The notes below the pieces were generated by a model, which worked only from the letters and a program-made list of their open reading frames with translations, was not told the origin of the DNA and searched no databases. Below, one piece after another: positions 8,022-17,505 of a DNA stretch of 38,777 nt (position 1 is its first letter; each line of letters opens with the position of its first letter). The translations under genes were made by a program, and so were the position numbers. Location: the NCBI GenBank assembly GCA_036003705.1, contig DASYSE010000082.1:1-38777 (forward strand). Direction: 5' to 3'. This stretch comes from CALGFH01 sp036003705. GTDB lineage: Bacteria > Actinomycetota > CALGFH01.

Positions 8022-8669
8022 ATGCGACTTCTTCTGCTCCTGCGCCACGCGGCAACCGAGCACACCGGGGCTCGGCTGTCGGGCTGGACGCCCGGGCTGC
8101 ACCTCAGTGACGGCGGTCGAGCGCAGGCCAAGGCCCTTGCCGAGCGGCTCGCCCCGGTCCCCATCGACGCCGTGTACGCGAGTCCCCTCGAACGCTGCCA
8201 GGAGACGGCGGCCGTGCTGGCCGGCGCACGAGGCCTGAAGGTCGAGACCCTCGAGGACCTCGGGGAGGTCCATTACGGCGACTGGACCGGGCACGAGCTC
8301 AAGGAGCTGACCAAGCGGCCGCTGTGGAAGGTCGTCCAGGCGACCCCGTCGGCGGCCCGCTTCCCCGACGGAGAGTCGATCTTCGAGATGCAGGCCAGGG
8401 CGGTCCTCGCCGTCGAGCGGCTGCGGGAGGCCCATCCCAGGCAGACGGTGGCGGTGTGCAGCCATTCCGACGTGATCAAGGCGCTCGGCTGCCACTACCT
8501 CGGCATGCACCTGGACCTGTTCCAGCGCCTGGCCGTGAGCCCGGCCAGCGTGACCGCGTTCGCCTTCGGGCCGGTCCCCCATCTGGTTCGGCTGAACGAC
8601 ACCGGCGGCAACAGCGACCTGGCCCCGCCCAAGCGGGCGCGGCGGCGGCGGGAGGTGGCAGGTGCCTAG
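8022..8669 (+). CDS. Histidine phosphatase family protein (TIGR03848-like)
   Basis: The 215-residue protein is a histidine-phosphatase (phosphoglycerate-mutase-like) enzyme of the actinobacterial MSMEG_4193 type. The catalytic RHAAT (Arg8, His9) is at the N-terminus. YASPLERCQETA supplies the conserved Ser/Arg, GEVHYGDWTG follows, and CSHSDVIKA holds the second catalytic His. The last 20 residues are a basic tail. It starts with MRLLLLLRHA at ATG 8022 and heads an operon. Its last eight bases overlap the DUF3090 gene, which in turn overlaps the kinase-fold gene by four. Such a trio, with a phosphatase at one end and a PI3/PI4-kinase-like fold at the other, is conserved in actinobacteria without known substrate. 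A plain metabolic phosphatase is also possible. Confidence 0.88.
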   Translation: MRLLLLLRHAATEHTGARLSGWTPGLHLSDGGRAQAKALAERLAPVPIDAVYASPLERCQETAAVLAGARGLKVETLEDLGEVHYGDWTGHELKELTKRPLWKVVQATPSAARFPDGESIFEMQARAVLAVERLREAHPRQTVAVCSHSDVIKALGCHYLGMHLDLFQRLAVSPASVTAFAFGPVPHLVRLNDTGGNSDLAPPKRARRRREVAGA

Positions 8670-9210
8670 TCGTGCCCTCGACCCCGTCACCCGGCTGACC
8701 GCCGACGCGGTCGGCGCACCCGGGCAGCGCACCTTCTACCTCCAGGCCGCCTCCGGACCCGACCAGGTCACCCTGCTGGTGGAGAAGGAGCAGGTGCGGC
8801 GGCTGGCCGAAAGCCTCCAGGTATGGCTGCAAGAGCTCGCCGCCGACCGGCCCGAGGATCCCGAGGAGGCGAGGGCGGCCGAAGCCGGCGAGCTGGGCCT
8901 CGCCGAGCCGCTGGAGCCCGACTTCCGGGTCGGCCAGCTGACGCTGAGCTACGACGCCGAGCGGGACCGGGTGGCGGTGGTCGCCACCGAGCTGCCGGCC
9001 AGCGAGGACGACGACCCCGTCGAGCTGCCGGACCCCCTGGAGGTCCGCCTGATCGTGACCCGGCCGCAGCTGCGGGTGCTGGCCCGTCACGGCTCGTGGG
9101 TGGTCGCCAGGGGGCGGCCGCCGTGCCCGCTGTGCGGCAACCCGCTCGACCCGTCGGGCCACGTCTGCCCGGCGCTCGACGGCCACCGGCCCTCGTCCGC
9201 ACCGCCATGA
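8662..9210 (+). CDS. DUF3090 (TIGR03847-like) protein
   Basis: A 182-residue protein of unknown function in the DUF3090 family. The N-terminal half contains GQRTFYLQA and VTLLVEKEQVRRLAESL. The acidic middle is followed by FRVGQLTLSYDAERDRVAVV. The C-terminus carries a small zinc-ribbon-like motif, CPLCGNPLDPSGHVCP. GTG 8662 has GGGAGG upstream and overlaps the phosphatase gene by eight bases; its TGA overlaps the next ATG (ATGA at 9207-9210). The tight coupling on both sides suggests the three proteins are made in fixed ratio and may form a complex (inference). Confidence 0.88.
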   Translation: MPSRALDPVTRLTADAVGAPGQRTFYLQAASGPDQVTLLVEKEQVRRLAESLQVWLQELAADRPEDPEEARAAEAGELGLAEPLEPDFRVGQLTLSYDAERDRVAVVATELPASEDDDPVELPDPLEVRLIVTRPQLRVLARHGSWVVARGRPPCPLCGNPLDPSGHVCPALDGHRPSSAPP

Positions 9211-9959
9211 CCGCCTCGCCTGATCCCGGAGCGCCCGACCGCGCGGTGGTCTCCGAGGCGCGGGCGCTGGCCTTCCTGGCCGAAGGCGAGCTCGAGCTGC
9301 TGGGACGGATCCCCTGGGCCTCCAACGCCACCATGCTGGCCAAGGTGGCCCACCACGACCTGGACGGTCTCGCCGTCTACAAGCCGGTCAGGGGCGAGCG
9401 GCCTCTGTGGGACTTCCCGTCCGGCACCCTCTACCGTCGCGAGGTCGCCGCCTACCTGGTCTCCGAGCAGCTCGGCTGGCGCCTGGTCCCCCCCACCCTG
9501 ATCCGCGACGGCCCCCTCGGGGTCGGCTCGGTCCAGCTCTACATGGACGCCGACGCCGAGGTGACCGCCTTCGAGCTGCTGGCCGCCGGAGACCCCGCCC
9601 TGCCCCGCGTCGCCGCCTTCGACGTCGTGGTGAACAACGCCGACCGCAAGGCCGGGCACTGCCTGGTCGGCCCCGACGGCCGGGTCTGGGCCATCGACCA
9701 CGGCGTCTGCTTCCACGAGGAGCCAAAGCTGCGCACGGTCCTGTGGGACCTGGCCGGTCGGCGTCTCGAGCGGACGGCCGTGGCCGACCTGCATGCCCTG
9801 GCCGGCCAGGTTGCGGCTGGCGAGCTGGGTGACCGGCTGGGCGAGCTGCTCACCCCCGGAGAGGTCGGCGCGGTGGCGCGGCGGGCCCAGGCCCTGGCCG
9901 AGGCGGGCAGGCTCCCGGCCCCGGGCGGCGGCCGCGCCTACCCGTGGCCGCTCGTCTGA
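9207..9959 (+). CDS. SCO1664-family PI3/PI4-kinase-like protein
   Basis: A 250-residue protein of the SCO1664 family (TIGR03843-like), which has a lipid/protein-kinase-like fold. Visible features are GLAVYKPVRGERPLWDFP (probable ATP-binding Lys), TLYRREVAAYLVSEQLGW, VVVNNADRKAGHCL (catalytic-loop-like Asn/Asp/Lys) and WAIDHGVCFHEEPKLRTVLW (metal-binding IDHG, replacing kinase DFG). The conserved residues expected for catalysis are therefore present. The ATG at 9207 is chosen for the four-base ATGA overlap. As third gene of the phosphatase-DUF3090-kinase operon it may act opposite the phosphatase on the same target, which is inference. The substrate is unknown. Confidence 0.87.
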   Translation: MTASPDPGAPDRAVVSEARALAFLAEGELELLGRIPWASNATMLAKVAHHDLDGLAVYKPVRGERPLWDFPSGTLYRREVAAYLVSEQLGWRLVPPTLIRDGPLGVGSVQLYMDADAEVTAFELLAAGDPALPRVAAFDVVVNNADRKAGHCLVGPDGRVWAIDHGVCFHEEPKLRTVLWDLAGRRLERTAVADLHALAGQVAAGELGDRLGELLTPGEVGAVARRAQALAEAGRLPAPGGGRAYPWPLV

Positions 9960-9991
9960 CCGCAACGGTGGGCCGGCGGCGAGCGGGGCAG

Positions 9992-10675
9992 TCAGGAGCC
10001 GGCGAGGGAGCGGAAGGCGGGGTAGTGCTCGAACAGGTGGCCGGTCCTGCGCCGGACGACCTTGGCGACCGTCCACTCCTCGCCGTCGCGGACGAACCGC
10101 TGCGGTCGCAGGGAGGCCGGGATGGCGCGCAGCGTCGCCTCCACATGCCGGTTGCTGGCCCTGAGCGCCTCGGTCGGGTCGGCGGGCAGCGCGATGGCGG
10201 CGGCCGTCTGCCGATCCAACAGGGTGGCGGTGTAGACGACGTCGAGCGCGGCGATGTGGCGCAGCTGGTCGTCGATCGACTTGTCGAGCTCCTGAGCACC
10301 GGGCGGGGTCGTCCGGGTCCGCTGGTCGGGTCTGGCCCTGTCATGGAGGTCGAGCAGGTCGGCGCAGACAAGCGCCCCGACCGTGAGCGCGGACTCGAGG
10401 TCCTCGTCGCTCGGGGGGACCAGGTCGGCGTCGAACCGCAGCCCCCTGGTCCCCGGCTGGGGCCGGAGGTGCTCGGCGACCTCGACCTCGACCGTGTCGA
10501 CGGAGGCCGGCAGACCGTGCGCGGTCAGCCAAGCCAGGTGGTCGGCGACCGTGGCGGGGACGGCGGCCATGGCCTGCTCGAGCGTGGGTGCGGAGGCGAA
10601 GCACCCCGGCCACCCGTCGAAGAAGACCAGGGTTTCGCGGCGCCACTGCTCGATCAGGGCGCGGAAGGTCGCCAC
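9992..10675 (-). CDS. HicB-like/DinB-like two-domain protein
   Basis: A 227-residue protein. The N-terminal 50 residues (VFFDGWPGCFASAPTLEQAM, then VPATVADHLAWL) resemble the HicB-type partial RNase-H fold. The rest is helical with DinB-like features (DDQLRHIAALDVVY and a C-terminal EEWTVAKVVRRRTGHLFEHY). DinB-like proteins are four-helix metal proteins that include thiol-dependent transferases. The His spacing here is only partly conserved, so activity is uncertain. GTG 10675 lies 15 bases after the stop of the last peptide-transporter gene, with GCGAGG upstream, so it is likely the sixth gene of that operon. It has no obvious link to peptide uptake. Confidence 0.65.
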   Translation of the reverse strand: MATFRALIEQWRRETLVFFDGWPGCFASAPTLEQAMAAVPATVADHLAWLTAHGLPASVDTVEVEVAEHLRPQPGTRGLRFDADLVPPSDEDLESALTVGALVCADLLDLHDRARPDQRTRTTPPGAQELDKSIDDQLRHIAALDVVYTATLLDRQTAAAIALPADPTEALRASNRHVEATLRAIPASLRPQRFVRDGEEWTVAKVVRRRTGHLFEHYPAFRSLAGS

Positions 10676-10690
10676 CGCGGTACCTCGCTC

Positions 10691-11709
<1,019 letters not shown>

Positions 11710-11713
<4 letters not shown>

Positions 11714-12822
11714 GGTCGGCTGGCTCCATCCGGTCCCGGGTCGATCGGCATGACGTGGGCTGAGGCGGCCGCGGCCGCGGCCACCTCGTCGCTGTGGTGG
11801 CAGGCGGCAAGGTGGAGGCCTCCCACGGCGACCTCCCGGGGGGTCAGGGGAGGGACCTCGCTGCGGCAGACTTGGGTGGCGAACTGGCAGCGCGGGTGGA
11901 ACGGGCAGCCGGTCGGCACCCGGATGAGGCTCGGCGGCTGGCCCGGGATCGGGTCGAGGCGCTCGCTGCGTCGCTGGTCGAGGCGGGCCAGGCTGGACAG
12001 CAGCCCGAAGGTGTAGGCGTGCCGGGGCTCGTAGTAGATGTTGTCGATGTCGCCGACCTCGGCCACCTTGCCGGCGTACATCACCAGGACCCGGTCGGCG
12101 TGGGCGGCGACCAGACCAAGGTCGTGGGTGATCAGCACGATCGCCGTCTTGCGCTCCTCCTGCAGCTTGACCAGCAGGTCCATGATCTGCGCCTGCACGG
12201 TGACGTCGAGCGCCGTGGTGGGCTCGTCGGCCAGCAGCAGCACCGGGTCGAGGGCGAGCGCCATGGCGATCATCGCCCGCTGGCGCATCCCGCCGGAGAA
12301 CTGGTGCGGGTATTCGTCGGCGCGCTGCCGCGGGTTCGGGATGCCCACCTCGGCCAGCAGCTCCACGGCCCGCTTGCGGGCCGGGATGCGGCCGAGCTTC
12401 TCGTGGACCTGGATCACCTCGGCGATCTGGTGGCCCACCTTGAACACCGGGTTCAGCGAGGTGAGCGGGTCCTGGAAGATCATCGAGACGTCCTTGCCGC
12501 GGATGCCGCGCAGCTCCTCCTCGTGGAGCTTGAGCAGGTCGCGGCCGCTGAACATGATGCGGCCGCTCGGGAAGCGCCCCGGCGGCACCGGCACCAGCCC
12601 CATGACGGCCATGGCCGACACCGACTTGCCCGACCCCGACTCACCGACGATGCCGAGCGTCTCGCCCGGCGCGACCGACCAGCTCACACCGTCCACGGCC
12701 TTGACCACCCCGGCGTCGGTGTGGAAGTGGACGCGGAGGTCCTGGACCGACAGCAGCACGTGGTCGTCGGCGGCGAACCGCGCCAGGGCGTCGCTGCCGA
12801 CCGCCATGTCCTCGGTGGCCAT
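11710..12822 (-). CDS. Oligopeptide/dipeptide ABC transporter ATPase (DppD/OppD type)
   Basis: A 370-residue ATPase, partner of the DppF-type protein. Walker A GESGSGKS, Q-loop MIFQDPLTSLNPVF, signature FSGGMRQRAMIAMAL, Walker B LLLADEPTTALD and switch LITHDLG are intact. The HPY tail has Cys-rich GCPFHPRCQF and VCRSEVPPL. The last 25 residues are Ala/Asp-rich and less conserved. ATG 12822 begins two bases after the permease stop. A second ATG at 12807 is possible; no good ribosome site separates them, so coupling to the permease is likely. Confidence 0.92.
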
Positions 12823-12824
12823 CC

Positions 12825-13829
12825 CTATCGGAGCCTCGGGTCGAGGGCGTCGCGGAGACCGTCGCCCATGAACACGAATCCCAGCACGGTGTAGACGACC
12901 GCCATGGCCGGGAAGAACCACAGGTGGTCCTTGTAGCCGAAGAACGGCTGGCCGGCGGCGACCATGTTGCCCCACTCGGGCACCTCCGGGCTGACGCCGG
13001 CGCCGAGGAAGCTCAAGGCGGCCGCTCCGACGATGGCTCCGCCGACGCTGACGGTCGCGAACACCAGCACCGGCGCCATGGCGTTGGGCAGGACGTGCCG
13101 GGTGACGATGCGCCAGCGCCCGGCCCCCAGCGAGCGGGCCGACTCGACGTACTCGCTCTCGCGGATGGACAGGATCGAGCTGCGCAGCAGCCGCGACACG
13201 GTGGCCCAGCTGAAGATGGCGAGCGCGAGGATCACCGGCAGGACGCCGCGCCCGATCAGCAGGATGATCACGATGGCGCCGATCAGGAACGGGAAGGCGA
13301 AGAAGACGTCGGCGATCCGCATGACCACCGTGTCCCAGGCACCGCCCAGGTAGCCGGCGATGGCGCCGAGGGTGACCCCGATGGCCAGGGCCAGCACGAT
13401 CGAGGTCAGGCCGATGGCCACCGCGATCCGGCTGCCATAGATGATGCGGCTGAGCTGGTCGCGCCCGACCTCGTCGGTGCCGAACCAGTGGCGTGCCGAG
13501 GGGTTGGCCAGGGTGTCGTCGAGGTCCTGCCCGTAGGGGTCGTAAGGGGCGAGCAGGGGGGCCAGGAGCGCGATCAGGAACACGCTGGCGACCACCGCGA
13601 GGCCAAGGACGGCCAGCTTGTTGCGGAAGAAACGGCGCCGGAGGTCGCCGAACTGGGTCTGGGTGCGGATGCCGACGGCAGCCGCCGAGGACTCGGCGCC
13701 GGCGAAGGTGCTGCCCGGCTCGGCCTGGGCGACCTGGCCCTCGCCGGTCGGCACCACGGTGGAATCCACCGCGGCGGGCGCCTCCAGCGGCGGATGTGAT
13801 CGGGCTCTTGGTGGAGACTCCTCGGCCAT
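12825..13829 (-). CDS. Peptide ABC transporter permease (DppC/OppC type)
   Basis: A 334-residue inner-membrane permease. A long, polar, Ala/Pro-rich N-terminal extension of about 60 residues precedes the usual FFRNKLAVLGLAVV first membrane segment. The periplasmic PSARHWFGTDEVGRDQLSR motif is diagnostic for DppC/OppC. The cytoplasmic EAA loop appears as EYVESARSLGAGRWRIVTRH. About six membrane helices are visible, and it ends GDGLRDALDPRLR. ATG 13829 has GGAG upstream. It lies 18 bases after the DppB-type gene. The long N-terminal extension is unusual and without obvious function. Confidence 0.93.
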   Translation of the reverse strand: MAEESPPRARSHPPLEAPAAVDSTVVPTGEGQVAQAEPGSTFAGAESSAAAVGIRTQTQFGDLRRRFFRNKLAVLGLAVVASVFLIALLAPLLAPYDPYGQDLDDTLANPSARHWFGTDEVGRDQLSRIIYGSRIAVAIGLTSIVLALAIGVTLGAIAGYLGGAWDTVVMRIADVFFAFPFLIGAIVIILLIGRGVLPVILALAIFSWATVSRLLRSSILSIRESEYVESARSLGAGRWRIVTRHVLPNAMAPVLVFATVSVGGAIVGAAALSFLGAGVSPEVPEWGNMVAAGQPFFGYKDHLWFFPAMAVVYTVLGFVFMGDGLRDALDPRLR

Positions 13830-13847
13830 GGGGTGCTCCGCTCCTCG

Positions 13848-14774
13848 CTACTGCAGCCGGATACGCGGGTCGAGGAACCCGTAAAGGGTGTCGACCACGA
13901 GGTTGACGACCACGAAGATCGCCACCGAGTAGGTCGCGATGCCGAGGACCATCGGGTTGTCCTGGGCGCCGATCGCGGTGACCAGCGCGCTGCCGATCCC
14001 GTTCCAGTTGAAGATGACCTCGGTGATCAGGGCGCCCCCCAGGAGCGTGCCGAAGTCGATCCCGATGAAGGTGACGACCGGGATGACCGAGTTCCGCAAG
14101 GCGTGCTTGAGGATGACCGTCCGCTTGGTCAGGCCCTTGGCGAAGGCGGTGCGGATGTAGTCGGCCCGGAGCACCTCCAGCATGGTGCCGCGCATGAGCC
14201 GGGCCACCAGCGCCGTGCTGACCGAGGCGAGGGTGACGGCGGGCAGGATGTAGTGCAACGGCGTCTCCTGGCCCGACAGCGGCAGCCAGCCGAGCTTCAG
14301 GGCGAAGACCTGCTGGAGGATCAGGCCGGTGACGAAGGTCGCAAAGCCGACGGTGAGGGTCACCGCGACGGTCACCAGCACGTCCCAGAACGAATAGCGG
14401 AAGACGGCGGCGACGATGCCGGCGATGACGCCGATGATGATCTCGAAGACGATCGCCGTGAGCGCGAGCCTGAAGGTGTTGCCGATCTTCTCCCAGATCA
14501 CGTCGTTGACGGGCCGTCGCAGCCGGAACGACTCGCCGAGATCGCCCGTGGCCACATTCCCGAGGTAGGTGAGGTACTGCACCGGCAGGGGCTTGTCGAG
14601 GTTGTAGCGCTTCTCGAGCGTCTCGCGGACGACGGGGTCCCGGACCCGCTCGCTGCCGGCCAGGCTGCCTATAGGATCGCCCGGCAGCACGAAGAGGCAG
14701 ACGAACAGGATGAGGCTGGCGCCGATGAGCACCAGGATCATCTGCAGGAGGCGCCGGAGGATGTACTTGCCCAC
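13848..14774 (-). CDS. Peptide ABC transporter permease (DppB/OppB type)
   Basis: A 308-residue inner-membrane permease starting MGKYILRRLLQMILVLIGAS, the standard DppB/OppB opening. About six membrane helices are seen (near residues 9-30, 100-125, 132-155, 175-195, 235-255 and 280-300). The EAA loop reads RADYIRTAFAKGLTKRTVIL. The C-terminus VDTLYGFLDPRIR is typical. It is the first membrane gene after the receptor, from which it is separated by 92 bases containing a strong stem-loop. It pairs with the DppC-type subunit to form the translocation path. Confidence 0.93.
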   Translation of the reverse strand: MGKYILRRLLQMILVLIGASLILFVCLFVLPGDPIGSLAGSERVRDPVVRETLEKRYNLDKPLPVQYLTYLGNVATGDLGESFRLRRPVNDVIWEKIGNTFRLALTAIVFEIIIGVIAGIVAAVFRYSFWDVLVTVAVTLTVGFATFVTGLILQQVFALKLGWLPLSGQETPLHYILPAVTLASVSTALVARLMRGTMLEVLRADYIRTAFAKGLTKRTVILKHALRNSVIPVVTFIGIDFGTLLGGALITEVIFNWNGIGSALVTAIGAQDNPMVLGIATYSVAIFVVVNLVVDTLYGFLDPRIRLQ

Positions 14775-14812
14775 TGGGATCCCCCTTGGGTGCGCTGCTG
14801 GCCCAAGTCTGC

Positions 14813-14851
14813 CCGAACGGGGCCGGAGGTTCCAGCCCCGGCCCCGTTCGG
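14813..14851 (-). promoter_or_regulatory. Stem-loop between receptor and permease genes
   Basis: A perfect 14-bp GC-rich stem (14813-14826 with 14838-14851) and an 11-base loop lie 15 bases after the stop of the solute-binding-protein gene. In peptide and sugar importers such a stem usually stabilises the receptor mRNA or partly terminates transcription, so the receptor exceeds the membrane subunits. That role is inferred by analogy. There is no T-run. Confidence 0.65.
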
Positions 14852-14866
14852 CTCGCCGCTACCGCG

Positions 14867-16501
14867 TCACTTCTGAGCGGCCGTGACCAGGGTCGGGTTC
14901 TCGAAGAAGTCGAGCTCGACACCGGTCCACTTGGTCGCGTCGAAGGCGCGGTACTGGGTGCGGTTCCACAGCGGGATCAGCGCCAGGTCCTGGCCGATGG
15001 CGATCTTCTCGGCGGCCTGGATGTGCTCGAGGCGCACCGCCGGGTCCTTGGTTGCCCGTTCCTTGGCCAGCTCGGCGTCGAACGCCGGGTTGTCGTAGCG
15101 ACCCCGGTTGTCGAGGCCAATGGACGCCTTGGAGAGCAGCGGGTAGAGGAAGTTGTCGGGGGTCGGGTAGTCGGCGCCCCAGGCGGCGCGGAACAGGCCG
15201 CTGGCGTTGGGCGCCTGCTCCTTCTCGAGCAGCTCCGCGAACGGGTAGGGCTCGATCTTGACCTTCAGGCCGAGGTTCTCCTTCAGCTGCTGCGCCACCG
15301 CCTGCACCCAGGCCTCGTGGCCGCCGCCGGTGTTGAAGGCGAACTTCAGCTCCGTCCCCGGCTTCAGCCCGCCCTTGGCGGCGAGCTCCTTGGCCTTGGC
15401 CACATCGAAGGCGCAAGCCTCGCAGACGCCGGCCTGGTAGTAGTCCCCGAAGATGGGCGGGATGAACGCGGTCGCCTTGGTCTGGTAGCCCTTGAACACG
15501 CCCGAGATGATCTTGTCACGGTCGATCGCGTAGGAGATCGCCTTGCGGGCGTCGACGTTGTTCAGCGGCGGGTTCTTGACGTTGGGCAGCAGGTAGTTGA
15601 TGCCGTTGGTGTCCTCGCGGATGAAGCCGCCCTGCGGCTTGTACTTCGCCTCGGCCTGCCCGTACAGCTGCGGCGGGATGCGGGAGTAGTCGGCCTGGCC
15701 GCCCTGGAGGTTCTTGTACTCCAGCTCCTGGGCCGTCTCGGACGGGAGGATGGCGATCTCCACCCGGTCGATCTTCGGCTTCTCGCCGAAGTAGCTGTCG
15801 TTGCGGACCAGGGTGATCTTGTTGTCGTGGTCCCACGGCCCCTCCATCTTGAAGGGACCGTTGCCGATCGGCAGGTCGTTGTGCTGCTTGTTGTTGAACG
15901 CCCCGGCCTCCTTGGACACCGGGCTGTACACCGAGTGCAGGGTCTTCCGGTCGAACTCGCAGTCGGGCGCGCTCAGCTTGACGACCAGCGTGTTCGGGTC
16001 CGGGGCGGTGACCCCGGAGAAGGTCTTGGCGCCCTTGGTGTTGAGCGCCTCGTAGCCGTCGATGCCGGCCAGGTGGTAGGCGACGTCGGAGGCGGCGTCC
16101 TTGCTGGCCACACGAGTCCAGCCGTCGATGAACGACTGCGCGGTGACCGCTTCGCCGTTGGAGAACGTGGTGCCCTGGCGGAGGTTGAAGGTCCATACGT
16201 TGCACTTGTCGTCCGAGGTCCACTTCTCGGCCACCGCCGGGGTGAGCTCGAGGGTGTCGTTGTTGATGCCGACGAGGCCATTGTAGAGCTGTCGGGTGAC
16301 CAGGATGCCTTCGGACTCCTGGGAGTTGTAGGGATCGATGGCGGTCGGCTCGACGATGCCGAGCCGGAAGGTGCCACCGGTCTTGGCGGCCGGGGCCTGG
16401 GCGCCGTCTCCGTCTCCGCCGCCGCACGCGGCGGCGACCAGCGAGAGGGCGAGGATGGCGAGCGGCAGGCGGATCCGCCTACCAGAGCGTGAACGTCGCA
16501 T
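14867..16501 (-). CDS. Peptide ABC transporter substrate-binding lipoprotein
   Basis: A 544-residue family-5 extracellular solute-binding protein. The signal is MRRSRSGRRIRL plus a hydrophobic core and the lipobox LVAAAC, giving a lipidated Cys26 and membrane anchoring. The mature part has the family patterns GGTFRLGIVEPTAIDP, GLVGIN, WTFNLRQGTTFSNGEAVTAQ (the SBP5 signature region), GNGPFKM and ARKAISYAIDRD. ATG 16501 was chosen because GGAGG lies nine bases upstream, giving a clean signal peptide. It heads a six-gene minus-strand unit with two permeases and two ATPases. Peptides are the likely ligand; the family also carries nickel, heme and oligosaccharide binders. Confidence 0.93.
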   Translation of the reverse strand: MRRSRSGRRIRLPLAILALSLVAAACGGGDGDGAQAPAAKTGGTFRLGIVEPTAIDPYNSQESEGILVTRQLYNGLVGINNDTLELTPAVAEKWTSDDKCNVWTFNLRQGTTFSNGEAVTAQSFIDGWTRVASKDAASDVAYHLAGIDGYEALNTKGAKTFSGVTAPDPNTLVVKLSAPDCEFDRKTLHSVYSPVSKEAGAFNNKQHNDLPIGNGPFKMEGPWDHDNKITLVRNDSYFGEKPKIDRVEIAILPSETAQELEYKNLQGGQADYSRIPPQLYGQAEAKYKPQGGFIREDTNGINYLLPNVKNPPLNNVDARKAISYAIDRDKIISGVFKGYQTKATAFIPPIFGDYYQAGVCEACAFDVAKAKELAAKGGLKPGTELKFAFNTGGGHEAWVQAVAQQLKENLGLKVKIEPYPFAELLEKEQAPNASGLFRAAWGADYPTPDNFLYPLLSKASIGLDNRGRYDNPAFDAELAKERATKDPAVRLEHIQAAEKIAIGQDLALIPLWNRTQYRAFDATKWTGVELDFFENPTLVTAAQK

Positions 16502-16863
16502 GCTTGGATACCTCCAATATCCCCCAGCTGACACGGATGAGCGCCTCCAGCCCTCGACGGAGCCGAGGCGGCTACGTGTTGGAGTGAGGCCGCTGACCCT
16601 CCTTCCACGGCCGCGGACTCACCCGAGCGCGCTGCCACCCGCGCGCGCCGCAACGAGCCGTCGACCATCTCCCACCAAGCCGGGGGCAACGCCGCTCGGT
16701 TCCAGTTCCCACCATGGCGCGAAGCAATCACTGACCGGCAGGTCTGTCCTGCGGATCCCTCCGCGGTGAGCGCCGCGGCCCTCGGACGTACCGGACGGAG
16801 CCTACCATAGAGCGCCTGGTCAAGCGCACCGGCGCGCCGCCCCGCCGGGCGCTCCGGTCACGG
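16502..16863. other. Non-coding gap and leader of the peptide transporter operon
   Basis: About 360 bases between the stop of the upstream ABC ATPase gene and the start of the peptide receptor gene, both on the minus strand. It should hold the promoter and leader of the transporter operon. GGAGG at about 16511-16515 is the receptor's ribosome site. I could not identify a clear promoter, and a T-box-like stretch was examined and rejected. The sequence is rich in short GC inverted repeats, none exceptional. Confidence 0.5.
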
Positions 16864-17505
16864 TCATGCGCGCCCGGCCCCGTGCAGGCGGCCGGCCAGC
16901 ATCCGCACCTGGCGGTCGCAACGGGCGGCCAGGTTGAGGTCGTGGGTGGCGAGCACCACCGCGGCGCCGTGGCCGGCGGCGGCGAGCACCAGGTCGAGCA
17001 CGGCATCCCGGGTGGCCGCGTCCAGCTCGGCCGTCGGCTCGTCGGCAAGCAGAACGTCGGGTCGGACGACCAGAGCACGGGCCACCGCCACTCGCTGCTG
17101 CTGGCCGCTGGACAGCTCCTCGACCAGTCGGTCCTGGCCTTGCCCGAGCCCGACCGCAGCCAGCGCGGCCGCCGCCCGCCGCCGCACCTCGGCACGGGCG
17201 AGCCGCTCCGCCTGCAGGGCCAGCTCCACGTTCTCGGCCGAGGTGAGCAGCGACACCAGTCCGTGTCCCTGGAACACGACGGCGACCCGCGGTCCGGCCT
17301 GGCCGGCCATGCCGAGCCGCACCATGCCCGCGTCGGGCCGCTCCAGGCCGGCCAGCACGTGCAGCAGGGTGGTCTTGCCGGCGCCGGAGGGGCCGGTGAC
17401 CGCGACCCGCTCGCCACCGGCGACCGTCAGGCTGGCCCGGTCCAGGATGCGCCGCCCGGCCCGCTCCACCACCAGCTCGCTGGCCTCGAGCGTGAGCCCG
17501 CTCAC
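16864..17505 (-). CDS. ABC transporter ATPase (MacB/LolD type), second of pair
   Basis: A 213-residue ATPase of the MacB/LolD (FtsE-like) group. Walker A is GPSGAGKTT, the Q-loop VVFQGHGLVSLL, the signature LSSGQQQRVAVARAL (Ser in place of the usual second Gly), Walker B VLLADEPTAELD, and the switch LATHDLN. Its GTG start overlaps the stop of the upstream ATPase by four bases (GTGA at 17502-17505). It is the last gene of a permease-ATPase-ATPase unit. Two non-identical ATPases with one large permease suggest a heterodimeric nucleotide-binding unit. Substrate unknown; lipoprotein, lipid or drug export and mechanotransmission all occur in this superfamily. Confidence 0.88.
   Translation of the reverse strand: MSGLTLEASELVVERAGRRILDRASLTVAGGERVAVTGPSGAGKTTLLHVLAGLERPDAGMVRLGMAGQAGPRVAVVFQGHGLVSLLTSAENVELALQAERLARAEVRRRAAAALAAVGLGQGQDRLVEELSSGQQQRVAVARALVVRPDVLLADEPTAELDAATRDAVLDLVLAAAGHGAAVVLATHDLNLAARCDRQVRMLAGRLHGAGRA

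Noticed and set aside
16691..16715. T-box-like GGAACCGAGCGG on the minus strand in the leader of the peptide receptor gene
   Set aside because: It resembles the T-box antiterminator core GGNACCGCG only loosely, is interrupted by two extra bases, and no specifier loop or terminator partner was found.
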